From Prevotella sp. (GTDB taxonomy: Bacteria > Bacteroidota > Bacteroidia > Bacteroidales > Bacteroidaceae): a DNA stretch of 64,000 nt. How positions within the stretch are numbered: the first letter of the stretch is position 1; each line of letters starts with the position of its first letter. Under the pieces are notes generated by a model. The model searched no databases and was not told the origin of the DNA. It worked only from the letters and a program-made list of their open reading frames with translations. The position numbers and the translations under genes are program-made. The stretch covers positions 1 through 64,000 of the forward strand of contig JAILFU010000163.1 in assembly GCA_024697405.1 (NCBI GenBank), in the 5' to 3' direction. This document shows positions 27,192 to 35,968 of this stretch, in pieces.

Positions 27192-30100
27192 CTATTGCAT
27201 GCGCTGCAGTCCTTCCCAACGAACGTTCCATGTGCCGTCCTGTGGGAAACCGGGATTGTGGGGATTTTCGCAGCCGTCCCAGCCGGCGCACATCATGGCG
27301 ATGGCAGTGAGCAGGGCGCCGTTGCCGGGCAGATAGATGCGTAGGCGGTCGGAGGTCTGGAAGTTGTGGCCGCTGATGAGGTAGGTGTTCTTCTGTGTGT
27401 CAAAAAGCAGGGCCTGGAGGGCTGTCTCAGGCTGACCGAGACGGGCGGCGGCCATTGCTGTCATGCCGTAGTCCCAGCCCCAGGTGGTGGGCCAGTTCCA
27501 GTTGTGCATGACCCAGTCGAGGGTCTTCTTTGCTGCGATGGTATCGCAGCGTACGGAACGGGAGGGGAGAATGGCGAAGGGGGCAAGGACGGCGGGGTGG
27601 TCGTTGCGGCATTTTTCAGTGAAGGTCTCAGTGGCAACGGTGGAATTGTTGCCCGAGGTAGTGCGGGGGGAGTCGAAGGGGTCGAAGGTTTTCAGATTGT
27701 CGGTTTTGCCTTTGGGCAGGCCAGCGGTATAGATGCCGTCGGTAGTCATGGGGAGGGGCGACAGGTTGTTGACGATGTCATCCCAGTGGGTGTTGCGGGG
27801 CATGCCCCGACGCTCGCGCCACTGGTTGGCCATGCTCAGGCCGTACTGCCAGTAGGCCAGCTCGAAGGGGTGGTTATAGCTGAAATCCTTTGACATGGAC
27901 TCCTGCATAGCGGTGGCACCCTGGAGGAAATACTGCCTCCTGGCGGAGGGGCTGCCAGAGGCGGGTGCTGAGGAGACGAAGTCGGCCATGAAGGCGGCGG
28001 TCTCTTCCACCTGCTCGGCGTACTTCTTCAGCGTTTCAGTGGTGGGATTGGCACGGTACATCTCCTCGGCCATATATATATAATGTGGCTGCTGCCAGAT
28101 GAGGAAGCTACCTGTGTTTGAGGGAGCCTCGCCGGCCCAAGGGTCGGTCATCTTCATCCAGCGTACGCCCTTGAAGCCCTGGCGTTGGGCAATCTTGCGG
28201 GCTTCGGGGTAGGCTGCCGTGTTGTACCAGTCGAGAATGGTGGCTACGGTCTTTGGACGGTGCCAGAGGGCGAAGTCTACGAGGTGCCACCAGGCCATCT
28301 CCAAATGGGGACGCCCGAACCAGGAGTTGTAGGTGAGCCCGGTTTCTTGTGGCGGCAAGCTGTTGGCACAGTTCACCTGGGTGAGGTATTGGGAGAGCAC
28401 TACACGGCGCTCCAGCTCACGGGCACGCGGGTCGGTACATTGTGAGAAGTCGACGATGGCCCCCTGCTGCCACCAGCTGTTCCAGGCACGGATGACGGCC
28501 TTCAGTTGCTGGTCGAAGACGAGCATGTCGGGAACGGCTTTCAGAGTGTGTTGCGCAGGAAGAGCACGGTACTCCGCCTCGAAACAAAGAACATCGCTGC
28601 CACTGGTGAGTTCGAAATGATGCGTCCCGCATGAATCAACGACAGCATTACCTTCCCAACGAATGTATAGAAGATATCCCTGCTCGTCCAGCAAAGACTG
28701 TTGGTCGATTTTGTGTTCAATGATGGCATAGTGGACATCCATGTCGAGAATTCTCGACGTGTGCCGTTCAGGTTTCGTCCAGTCAGCAGCATCGTCGGCG
28801 TGCTTACCTGTGGGATAAGGGAAACGGATGGAGACGGAAGCGCGGCCCTCTTTAAGTAGTGGGGTCTTGATGCGGTAGATGACGGCATCGCGGTCTTGCA
28901 GGCAGGCGGTGGTGACGTCGACGGGAAAACCATCGACGGCAAACTGCGACTCGATAACGCCGTCGTAGAGTTTCAGCTCCTGACGGACGTCGGTGAGCGT
29001 TTTCAGCTCGACCTTGGAGCCATCAGGGGTCTTTATGTCGAGGCCGATAACGCCGAGATTCAGACGGTGAGGATTTACGCGGAAGTATTCAGTGGCAGCC
29101 ACATTGCGGGCGGCATCACCTTTGGAAGCTTTGTATTCCACAGCGTAAGCCTCAGGATGGCCGTGCCCCAGGTCTATCGTCTTGTAGGAATCCTCGGGCA
29201 TCAGACCGGCGGTGTTTTCGAACTTATGCCATCCCCAGTCAGACATGGCTGTCAAGGGCACACCTGCCCTGTATTCAAAAGGGAACGACTGGAGGCCGGT
29301 GACGTCGACCGTCGTGGCAAAATGGCCGTTGCCCACGGTGAGTGATGAGAGGTGAGAAGCCTCACGAACGATGGGGTTGTTGCGGGTGACGACAGCCTGA
29401 CGGTCGATCTCAGCCGTTGTGTTCTGCGTGTCGTAGCCCATCATCTCCATTTCGAGCGATGCCCAGATGAACGGGCCGAGGCCCTTGGCATCGTTGTCGC
29501 GGATGGGCTCTGAGAGATAATAATCGTAGCTGCCGTCACGGCGGCGGTTCTCCTTCACGCTGCCCTTGGGGTTCACCTTTTTCATGGCGGCCTCCACCTC
29601 TGGTGTGGCGGCAGGGCCGAGGCCGGCCACGCTGCAGCAGTTGGTCAGCGAAATGGTCTTGTCCTCGTTCACGCGAATAAAGTTGTTGATGATACCCTTA
29701 TAGGCACGGATGCCAGCTTCGCGGTATTTGGTGCCTACGTAACCCTTGCGGTAAGCCTTCAGCAGGGCGTAAGTAAACATGGCAGAGCAGGTGGATTCCA
29801 GATAGTTACCCTCGCGGCCGGGCGAGTCCATCACCTGGTACCATACGCCCGACTGCTTGTCCTGCCATTTCAGAATGGCGTCGAAGTCTTTCACCAGCAG
29901 GTCGATGACCTCCGCACGGCGGGCGTAGTTCTCAGGCAGGGCATCGAGCACCTCGATGAGGGCCATGGTGTACCATCCCTGGGCACGGCCCCAGCAGTGC
30001 TGCGAGAGACCGGTCTCCTTGTCGGCCCAGAAGGTGTTGCGCGTCTCGTCGTAGGCGTGGCGGTTCAGTCCCGTCTTGGGGTCGAGCGTTCGATTATATG

Positions 30101-32081
30101 TAATCTTCAGCTGGTTGACGGCATCGTCGTAGATGTTCTTGATTCTGATGTCAGCTTCAAGGGGCTTACGTTTGCCCAATCCTGCTTTTTCCGTGACGGG
30201 TGCAGTAAGACAGCGGAAGGGCAGTCCCATAAAGATGCCGTCGAGCCACACCTGATAGGCGTATATGGCCTTGTGCCAGTAGACCTTGTCGGCGATGGTG
30301 CGCGGCTGGTCCTGCAGCTGGCGCATCATGGTCTGCATGGCGAGCAGGTTCTTCTGCTCGGGCCACTGCTGGTACATGCGGGTGACGAAGTGGCCGGTGC
30401 GGATGTTGTCGAGGTTGTAGTCAAGGATATTATAGCCTCGGATGTCGCCCTTCTCGTTAATCATCGTATCGGTGTACTCCTGGCAATAGCGGCGTATGTC
30501 CTCGCCTCCGTAGCGCAGGTAGGTGTCGAGCATACCTTCCAGCTCGATGCCCATGACATAGCTCCACTTTGGCTTCGTGGAGAAGTCGAGCATGAACGAC
30601 TTCGGCGTGCGTTTCATTTCGGAGTAAGTCATCCACTCGGAATAATGTTTGTAGGGCAGCTCCGTCAGGCAGAGCGAGCTATTCATCATATAGTTGTCGT
30701 AGCGGATGTTGCGCGTCTGCCCGGTAATCTTGTTGCCTTGAGCCACGCCGTCGAACCGGCAGTTGCGGATGTTCACGTCGTAGACATTGCACACAGTGTC
30801 GAGTGCTACGACCAGTACGCCGTATTTCGACTTCCCGCAGTTGACGTTTTCCACGTTAATGTTTCTCACGGTGGGGTTGAAGCCACGGCAGCATATTTCA
30901 TTGTGCTCGTAGTCGAGGTTGATTTTGACGACGGCCTCTCCGCACTGTCCCACTTGAATGTTGCGCATATTGATGTTCTCAATGATGCCTCCCCGGCAGC
31001 TGTTCGTCTTGATGCGGAGCACGCGGTCCAGATGGGGTGAGTCCATCTTGCAGTCGTGGGCATATACATTCTGGCAACCGCCTGATATCTCGCTGCCGAT
31101 GACCACGCCGCCGTGGCCGTTCTTCATCTCGCAGCGTCGGATGATGATATTCTTCGACGGCATGTTGCGCTCCCGGCCGTCGCGGTTGCGGCCGCTCTTG
31201 ATGGCTATGCAGTCGTCGCCGGTATTGAAGAAACAGTCCTCTATGAGCACACGGTCGCAGCATTCCGGGTCGCATCCGTCGCCATTGGGACCGTCGTTGA
31301 TCATCTTTACCCTGCGCACGGTGATATCGGTGGAGTGGAGGGGATGGATGACCCAGAAGGGCGATCTCAGCAGCGTGACATCTTCTAAAAGGATACGCTC
31401 ACAATGGTTGAAGCTGACCAGCTGCGGACGCAGGCCGTCTTTCGGTCCAAAGATGCGCTCGGGAGTCCTTTTGCCTTGTTCGTCATACATGGGTATGCCG
31501 TCTTCACCGTTTCTCAGCAGTCGAGGGCGCGCTTCCAGCTTTTGGCTGACCAGGCCCTCTTTCCAGCCGAAACGGGCGGCACCACACCACGGCCACCATG
31601 TATCCATGCTTCCGTTGCCATCGATGGTGCCTTTGCCAGTGACGGCAATATCGGTTTGCCGGTTGGCGTAGACACAGGGTGACAGATTGAAGCACTCCAA
31701 CCCCTCCCATGAGGTTTCTACGATAGGATAAAGTTCGGGCTCGAAGGCGAACAGCAGCACGGCTCCCTCCTCGATGTGCAGGTTGACATGGCTCTTCAGA
31801 CTGATGGCTCCTGTCAGGAATGTCTGGCCGGCAGGCACGATGACACGCCCACCGCCCTTCTTCGAGCAGCGGTCGATGGCTTTCTGAATGGCTCTTTGGT
31901 TTTGGGCGGCTGATGCACCAGACTTGGCACCGAACTTGGTGATGTCGTAATCCTTGCCACTCGTCTGTGGGGCTTGAATGCTTTGTTCTATCTGCTGATA
32001 TTTCGTCTGATCCCAGCCTTCGGCATGGGCGGCCAGCGACACCAAACAGCAGATTAATAGCGTTTGTAGTAGTTTTTTCAT
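27192..32081 (-). CDS. Three-module secreted pectinase: GH28 + GH105 + C-terminal six-hairpin-like glycosidase
   Basis: A 1629-residue secreted protein; signal peptide MKKLLQTLLICCLVSLAAHA fixes the start. Module 1 (about 35-500) is GH28 with the full catalytic strip: GDGCDPECCD, NTGDDCIAIKSGR, GHGGVVIGSE and RVLRIKT. Module 2 (about 510-850) is GH105 unsaturated rhamnogalacturonyl hydrolase: LNRHAYDETRNTFWADKETG with the catalytic Asp, WGRAQGWY and GNYLESTCSAMFTYAL. Module 3 (about 870-1629) opens with VGNGHFATTVDVTGLQSFP and continues into an alpha/alpha-barrel-like region (TYNSWFGRPHLEMAWWHL) reminiscent of GH65-like six-hairpin enzymes; I cannot name its family. The GH28 and GH105 modules suggest sequential cutting of rhamnogalacturonan. 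Confidence 0.88.
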   Translation of the reverse strand: MKKLLQTLLICCLVSLAAHAEGWDQTKYQQIEQSIQAPQTSGKDYDITKFGAKSGASAAQNQRAIQKAIDRCSKKGGGRVIVPAGQTFLTGAISLKSHVNLHIEEGAVLLFAFEPELYPIVETSWEGLECFNLSPCVYANRQTDIAVTGKGTIDGNGSMDTWWPWCGAARFGWKEGLVSQKLEARPRLLRNGEDGIPMYDEQGKRTPERIFGPKDGLRPQLVSFNHCERILLEDVTLLRSPFWVIHPLHSTDITVRRVKMINDGPNGDGCDPECCDRVLIEDCFFNTGDDCIAIKSGRNRDGRERNMPSKNIIIRRCEMKNGHGGVVIGSEISGGCQNVYAHDCKMDSPHLDRVLRIKTNSCRGGIIENINMRNIQVGQCGEAVVKINLDYEHNEICCRGFNPTVRNINVENVNCGKSKYGVLVVALDTVCNVYDVNIRNCRFDGVAQGNKITGQTRNIRYDNYMMNSSLCLTELPYKHYSEWMTYSEMKRTPKSFMLDFSTKPKWSYVMGIELEGMLDTYLRYGGEDIRRYCQEYTDTMINEKGDIRGYNILDYNLDNIRTGHFVTRMYQQWPEQKNLLAMQTMMRQLQDQPRTIADKVYWHKAIYAYQVWLDGIFMGLPFRCLTAPVTEKAGLGKRKPLEADIRIKNIYDDAVNQLKITYNRTLDPKTGLNRHAYDETRNTFWADKETGLSQHCWGRAQGWYTMALIEVLDALPENYARRAEVIDLLVKDFDAILKWQDKQSGVWYQVMDSPGREGNYLESTCSAMFTYALLKAYRKGYVGTKYREAGIRAYKGIINNFIRVNEDKTISLTNCCSVAGLGPAATPEVEAAMKKVNPKGSVKENRRRDGSYDYYLSEPIRDNDAKGLGPFIWASLEMEMMGYDTQNTTAEIDRQAVVTRNNPIVREASHLSSLTVGNGHFATTVDVTGLQSFPFEYRAGVPLTAMSDWGWHKFENTAGLMPEDSYKTIDLGHGHPEAYAVEYKASKGDAARNVAATEYFRVNPHRLNLGVIGLDIKTPDGSKVELKTLTDVRQELKLYDGVIESQFAVDGFPVDVTTACLQDRDAVIYRIKTPLLKEGRASVSIRFPYPTGKHADDAADWTKPERHTSRILDMDVHYAIIEHKIDQQSLLDEQGYLLYIRWEGNAVVDSCGTHHFELTSGSDVLCFEAEYRALPAQHTLKAVPDMLVFDQQLKAVIRAWNSWWQQGAIVDFSQCTDPRARELERRVVLSQYLTQVNCANSLPPQETGLTYNSWFGRPHLEMAWWHLVDFALWHRPKTVATILDWYNTAAYPEARKIAQRQGFKGVRWMKMTDPWAGEAPSNTGSFLIWQQPHYIYMAEEMYRANPTTETLKKYAEQVEETAAFMADFVSSAPASGSPSARRQYFLQGATAMQESMSKDFSYNHPFELAYWQYGLSMANQWRERRGMPRNTHWDDIVNNLSPLPMTTDGIYTAGLPKGKTDNLKTFDPFDSPRTTSGNNSTVATETFTEKCRNDHPAVLAPFAILPSRSVRCDTIAAKKTLDWVMHNWNWPTTWGWDYGMTAMAAARLGQPETALQALLFDTQKNTYLISGHNFQTSDRLRIYLPGNGALLTAIAMMCAGWDGCENPHNPGFPQDGTWNVRWEGLQRMQ

Positions 32082-32114
32082 ACGTTTTTTGGTTGTCTTA
32101 ATAGATTTTGTGTG

Positions 32115-32122
32115 CAAAGGTA
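32115..32122 (-). promoter_or_regulatory. -7 box of the three-module pectinase gene
   Basis: The minus strand reads TACCTTTG, 33 bp before the chosen ATG and overlapping the extension in the ORF track. Confidence 0.6.
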
Positions 32123-32141
32123 GCAAAAAAGCGTCAAATAA

Positions 32142-32173
32142 TTGTGTTTTATGAGTTTTTTTTTATACTTTTG
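32142..32173 (+). promoter_or_regulatory. Promoter of the GH128-like gene
   Basis: TTG at 32142-32144, a 21-bp spacer, TACTTTTG at 32166-32173. Divergent to the pectinase promoter in the same 136-bp gap, so the two genes may share control. Confidence 0.6.
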
Positions 32174-32217
32174 CAAACAGAATACTTTCAAACTGTCAAC
32201 TAAAAACTGGAAATACA

Positions 32218-35200
32218 ATGAAATTCATGAAGAAAACCCTACTGACAGCCCTGTTGCTGCTGGCCGGCTTACAGCTGGAGGCCGCCAACGAGAAGGAAAC
32301 TGTGGAGCAAGTAACTGCCACCGTGACCCTGACCACTGACGTGGACTATATTGTGACATCGGACACACCCTTTGGCGACGAAGGTATTGTCGATATCAAG
32401 AATACCGACCATGCCGTGCTCATCCTGCAGGGCGTTAAACCCTCAAAGGCCAAGCGCCTGCTGGCCAGCCATGTGCAGATAGACGGTGAGAAAGCTGTGG
32501 ACGGCACCAACTGCCAGCTGAAGCTTTACAACCGGGGCAGCATCATCATGCCCTACGCCAAGGACATCCGTCCGCTCACCGTCTATTCCGAGCAAAATTT
32601 TGACGGCGAAGCATGCAATGACTTCGGCTTGGAAAACACAGGCGGTTTTATGAACACGCTCAGCGATGAGAAACTGAACAACCGCATTCGCTCGTTCAAG
32701 CTGAAGCGTGGCTATATGGTGACTTTCTCGCTGCGTGCTGAGGGCCGTGGCTATAGCCGCTGCTTCATCGCCGCCGACCAGGACTTGGAGATGGCCACTC
32801 TGCCCGGCATCCTCGACCGTAGCATCTCCAGCTATCGTGTCTTCAAGTGGTATGACGCTGGCAAGCCGCAGCTGGCTGCCGCCTCTGGAGACAATGGTGC
32901 CTGCTCGGCACTGAACGTGACAAGTACCTACACTTGGGGCACCGGCCAGAATATGAGTCCCGATGTGGAGAGCGTCTGCCACCAGATTTATACGGGCTAT
33001 CCCTCTCTGTCGGCCTGCGGCAGCGTCACCTGGACGCCCCATCTGAAAACCAGCAATGAGCCGCGCAACAACAGTGATGACCATCCCGAAGACCTGAACA
33101 GCATCCTCAATAACTGGGAGGGACTGATGCGTACTGGCATGCGTCTGTGCACCCCGTCATCGTGGGACGGCAGCGACTACTGGAACGGTACGGGCTTCCT
33201 GAAAACCTTTCTTGACAGCATCGACGCACGAGGCTGGCGCTGCGATATCCTCGACATGCATTGCTATTGGCCGGAGAACAACTTTGGTAACCTGAAGAAC
33301 TGGGTGAACGCCGTCCACCGGCCTATCTGGATTTCCGAGTGGTGCTGGGGAGCCTCGTGGAACAGGGATGGTGCCTTTGCCAACGGCGTTACTGAGAATC
33401 AGGTGAAGAACGCCCTTCAGCGCATCTGCAACAACCTGAACGGCATGGATTACGTGGAGCGCTACTTCTACTGGAACGGCGAGCGCGACCCGTCGAAGCT
33501 CTACAAGAGCGGCAAGCTGACCCCTGCCGGCGAGATGTACGCGCAGCTGGACGGAGGACTGGCTTATAACGGCAAGTACGACTATGTGCCCAAGGCTCCG
33601 AAGCAGCAAGACCCCAAGGACCTGCAGGTGTACTATGACCCTGAGAGCGGGAAGGCCGACCTGATATGGTATGAATACAACCATGAGATGAACGAGTACA
33701 TCCACGTGGAGTGCCGCCAGGGAAGCGGACAACAATGGGAGGTGGTGCGCGACGTCACCGGCATAGAGTACGAGGGCCAGCATACCCTTAGCGGCTTCGA
33801 TGCCCGTCAGGGCTGGGAGTTCCGCATCAGCGAGAAGGACGCCAACGGCAAGCTGCGCCAGACGAAGGCCGTGATGGCCGCCAGCAGCAACGTGCAGGCT
33901 GGCGACCCCGTAGACCTTGACGGTGAAACCTGGTATTTGGGCGGCAACATGCTGGTGAACGGCAACTTCGACATGGGACTTGACAGCTGGCTCAACGGTC
34001 AGCAGGATGCTTTCACCACTGGCGGACAGCCTTGGTTCCAGGTGGTGCCCACGGGTGGCAGCTCCAACGGTACTTACCTGCAGTGCTACGGCAGTGGCTC
34101 GCTGAAGACTGTCGAAGCCCTCCGCTCGCAGGTGCTGGAGATGACTCCTGAAACACCCTACTACTTCACGGCTGATGTGGCCAACAATCCCAACATCACC
34201 AGCCGTCTGGCACTGACTGTCGATGGCGAGTCGGTAGACAGCACTGTGGCTCGCTTGACTGCTAGCGGCAACTATTGGCAGACCATTTTCACCACTTTCC
34301 ATACTGGTCGCTTCGAAAAGGCTTTTCTTACCCTGAGCAGCCTGGCCAATAAGGCACAGTTCGACAACATACAGCTCTGTCGGCTTTTCAGGACACAGGA
34401 TGAGGCATACGCCGACGGTGCCGCGCTGCTGCGCCGGCAAGTGCAAGCCTTCATGGACTATGCCCCCCTGTTTGCATATTCACTGAACACGCAGCTGGCC
34501 ACCGTCAATGATGACAAGCGGCGGGACTATGCCTATGTCAGGCAAGTCTTGGCCGATGCCATTGAGGCAGAAAAGATTGCAGGCCGTCTGGAGAGCCTCT
34601 ATCCCCGTGCACTCCGTGCCTTAACCTATCAGTTCCCTGGCTATGAACGCCTGGAGGACATCTGTAACAGGCTGGAATCCACGTTAACGGTGCTTCCTGG
34701 TTCAAGCAATCATTCTGGATGGAAATCCTCACAATGGGTGATAGCATCATATAATGAGCTGCGGGAGGCGATGGAGGAATACATGCCTATGGACGTGCTC
34801 TCCGACAAGGTGCAGAATCCCACCTTTGCCAGTGTCAATGGCTGGACGACGAAGGCGGGCACTTATAAAGGCGGTGAGCAGGGCATCAGCGGGCAGGCCA
34901 GCTACCAGGCGCTCTGGAAGATTCCTTCCGAAGGCAATGAGAACGAGACGATGGCCGTGCAGCAGGAGCTGACAGGCCTCACCCACGGCCTCTATGCCGT
35001 AGAGTGTGACGCCGCCACCTGGCACAACTGCCTCAGCGACCAGCATGCCTACATCACTACCGACGGCAAGGAAAACGCAGTTTCTCCCTCGCTCACTGCC
35101 AACTATTGGGACTTACCCACCGTGAGTGCTTCCGACCGCTGGCAGACGCTCACCTCTCTGCCCGTCTATGTGGCAGAGGGCGGCAGTGTCACCATCGGCT

Positions 35201-35937
35201 TCCAAGGCTCGAAACAGGGCGCACAAGACCTGGCCTGGCGAGAGGTGGGCAACAGTGGCAGCAAGGGCGACCACCGCGAAGGCTCATGGATGGCCACTAA
35301 CTTCCGCCTGCGCTTCCACCCGCTCTACAAGCCGGAAAGCATTGAAGAGTGGGGCGTAGCCTGTCTGCCCTATGCCGTGGCTCAGCATGATAAGCTGGTC
35401 TATCTGAAGATTGCTGCCATCACCAGCGACTACAAGACGCTATGCCTGGAACCCATCACTGAGACCGAACCTGGAGTGCCGTTCATCTATCGTTCACTGG
35501 GTGGTGAGATTCTGCTGCCTGAATATGGTGAGGCTGTGGACAAGGCTGCCGACGGCCCTGGCAATCTGCGTGGATTCTTCAGGTCAGCAGCCCGCGTACC
35601 TGTGGGCTATTATTACCTGGACAAAGGCCGGTGGGTCAAGCTGGCCGACAGCGACAACCGTCCGCGTATAGGTAACTTCACGGCTATTATGCGACCGCTG
35701 AACGACAAGCAAAGCCAGCCCATACCCGTGGTTGAATCCTGGGATGGCATGACCATGCCCATCGAGGGCATCACCGACGAGGAGATTGCCGACGGCATCA
35801 ATGACGCTGTAAGTCTGAACAACAACAAAAGGACTGACTACGACAAGGGATTCTTCGACCTGCAAGGGCGCAGGCTGGAGGGCAAGCCTACGCAGAAGGG
35901 CATATACATCAGACAAGGGCGAAAAGTCAAACAATAA
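32218..35937 (+). CDS. Large secreted glycosidase, GH128-like catalytic core with FN3/CBM-type modules
   Basis: 1239 residues. The signal peptide is short (start at 32218 or at the in-frame ATG 32227, which gives MKKTLLTALLLLAGLQLEA). Residues about 215-455 look like a clan GH-A core of the Glyco_hydro_cc/GH128 type: the acid/base candidate Glu in TSNEPR and the nucleophile candidate in RPIWISEWCWGASW. Then follow an FN3-like segment (about 470-560), a CBM4/9-like sandwich (MLVNGNFDMGLDSWLNG, about 575-725), a helical spacer, and a second sandwich (about 855-1040). The end (FFDLQGRRLEGKPTQKGIYI, then RQGRKVKQ) is the Prevotella C-terminal tag. Beta-1,3-glucan is the family substrate, but assignment here is by motif only. 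Confidence 0.72.
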   Translation: MKFMKKTLLTALLLLAGLQLEAANEKETVEQVTATVTLTTDVDYIVTSDTPFGDEGIVDIKNTDHAVLILQGVKPSKAKRLLASHVQIDGEKAVDGTNCQLKLYNRGSIIMPYAKDIRPLTVYSEQNFDGEACNDFGLENTGGFMNTLSDEKLNNRIRSFKLKRGYMVTFSLRAEGRGYSRCFIAADQDLEMATLPGILDRSISSYRVFKWYDAGKPQLAAASGDNGACSALNVTSTYTWGTGQNMSPDVESVCHQIYTGYPSLSACGSVTWTPHLKTSNEPRNNSDDHPEDLNSILNNWEGLMRTGMRLCTPSSWDGSDYWNGTGFLKTFLDSIDARGWRCDILDMHCYWPENNFGNLKNWVNAVHRPIWISEWCWGASWNRDGAFANGVTENQVKNALQRICNNLNGMDYVERYFYWNGERDPSKLYKSGKLTPAGEMYAQLDGGLAYNGKYDYVPKAPKQQDPKDLQVYYDPESGKADLIWYEYNHEMNEYIHVECRQGSGQQWEVVRDVTGIEYEGQHTLSGFDARQGWEFRISEKDANGKLRQTKAVMAASSNVQAGDPVDLDGETWYLGGNMLVNGNFDMGLDSWLNGQQDAFTTGGQPWFQVVPTGGSSNGTYLQCYGSGSLKTVEALRSQVLEMTPETPYYFTADVANNPNITSRLALTVDGESVDSTVARLTASGNYWQTIFTTFHTGRFEKAFLTLSSLANKAQFDNIQLCRLFRTQDEAYADGAALLRRQVQAFMDYAPLFAYSLNTQLATVNDDKRRDYAYVRQVLADAIEAEKIAGRLESLYPRALRALTYQFPGYERLEDICNRLESTLTVLPGSSNHSGWKSSQWVIASYNELREAMEEYMPMDVLSDKVQNPTFASVNGWTTKAGTYKGGEQGISGQASYQALWKIPSEGNENETMAVQQELTGLTHGLYAVECDAATWHNCLSDQHAYITTDGKENAVSPSLTANYWDLPTVSASDRWQTLTSLPVYVAEGGSVTIGFQGSKQGAQDLAWREVGNSGSKGDHREGSWMATNFRLRFHPLYKPESIEEWGVACLPYAVAQHDKLVYLKIAAITSDYKTLCLEPITETEPGVPFIYRSLGGEILLPEYGEAVDKAADGPGNLRGFFRSAARVPVGYYYLDKGRWVKLADSDNRPRIGNFTAIMRPLNDKQSQPIPVVESWDGMTMPIEGITDEEIADGINDAVSLNNNKRTDYDKGFFDLQGRRLEGKPTQKGIYIRQGRKVKQ

Positions 35938-35968
35938 TTATAGTATTACAAAAATACCGCAGTTCATT

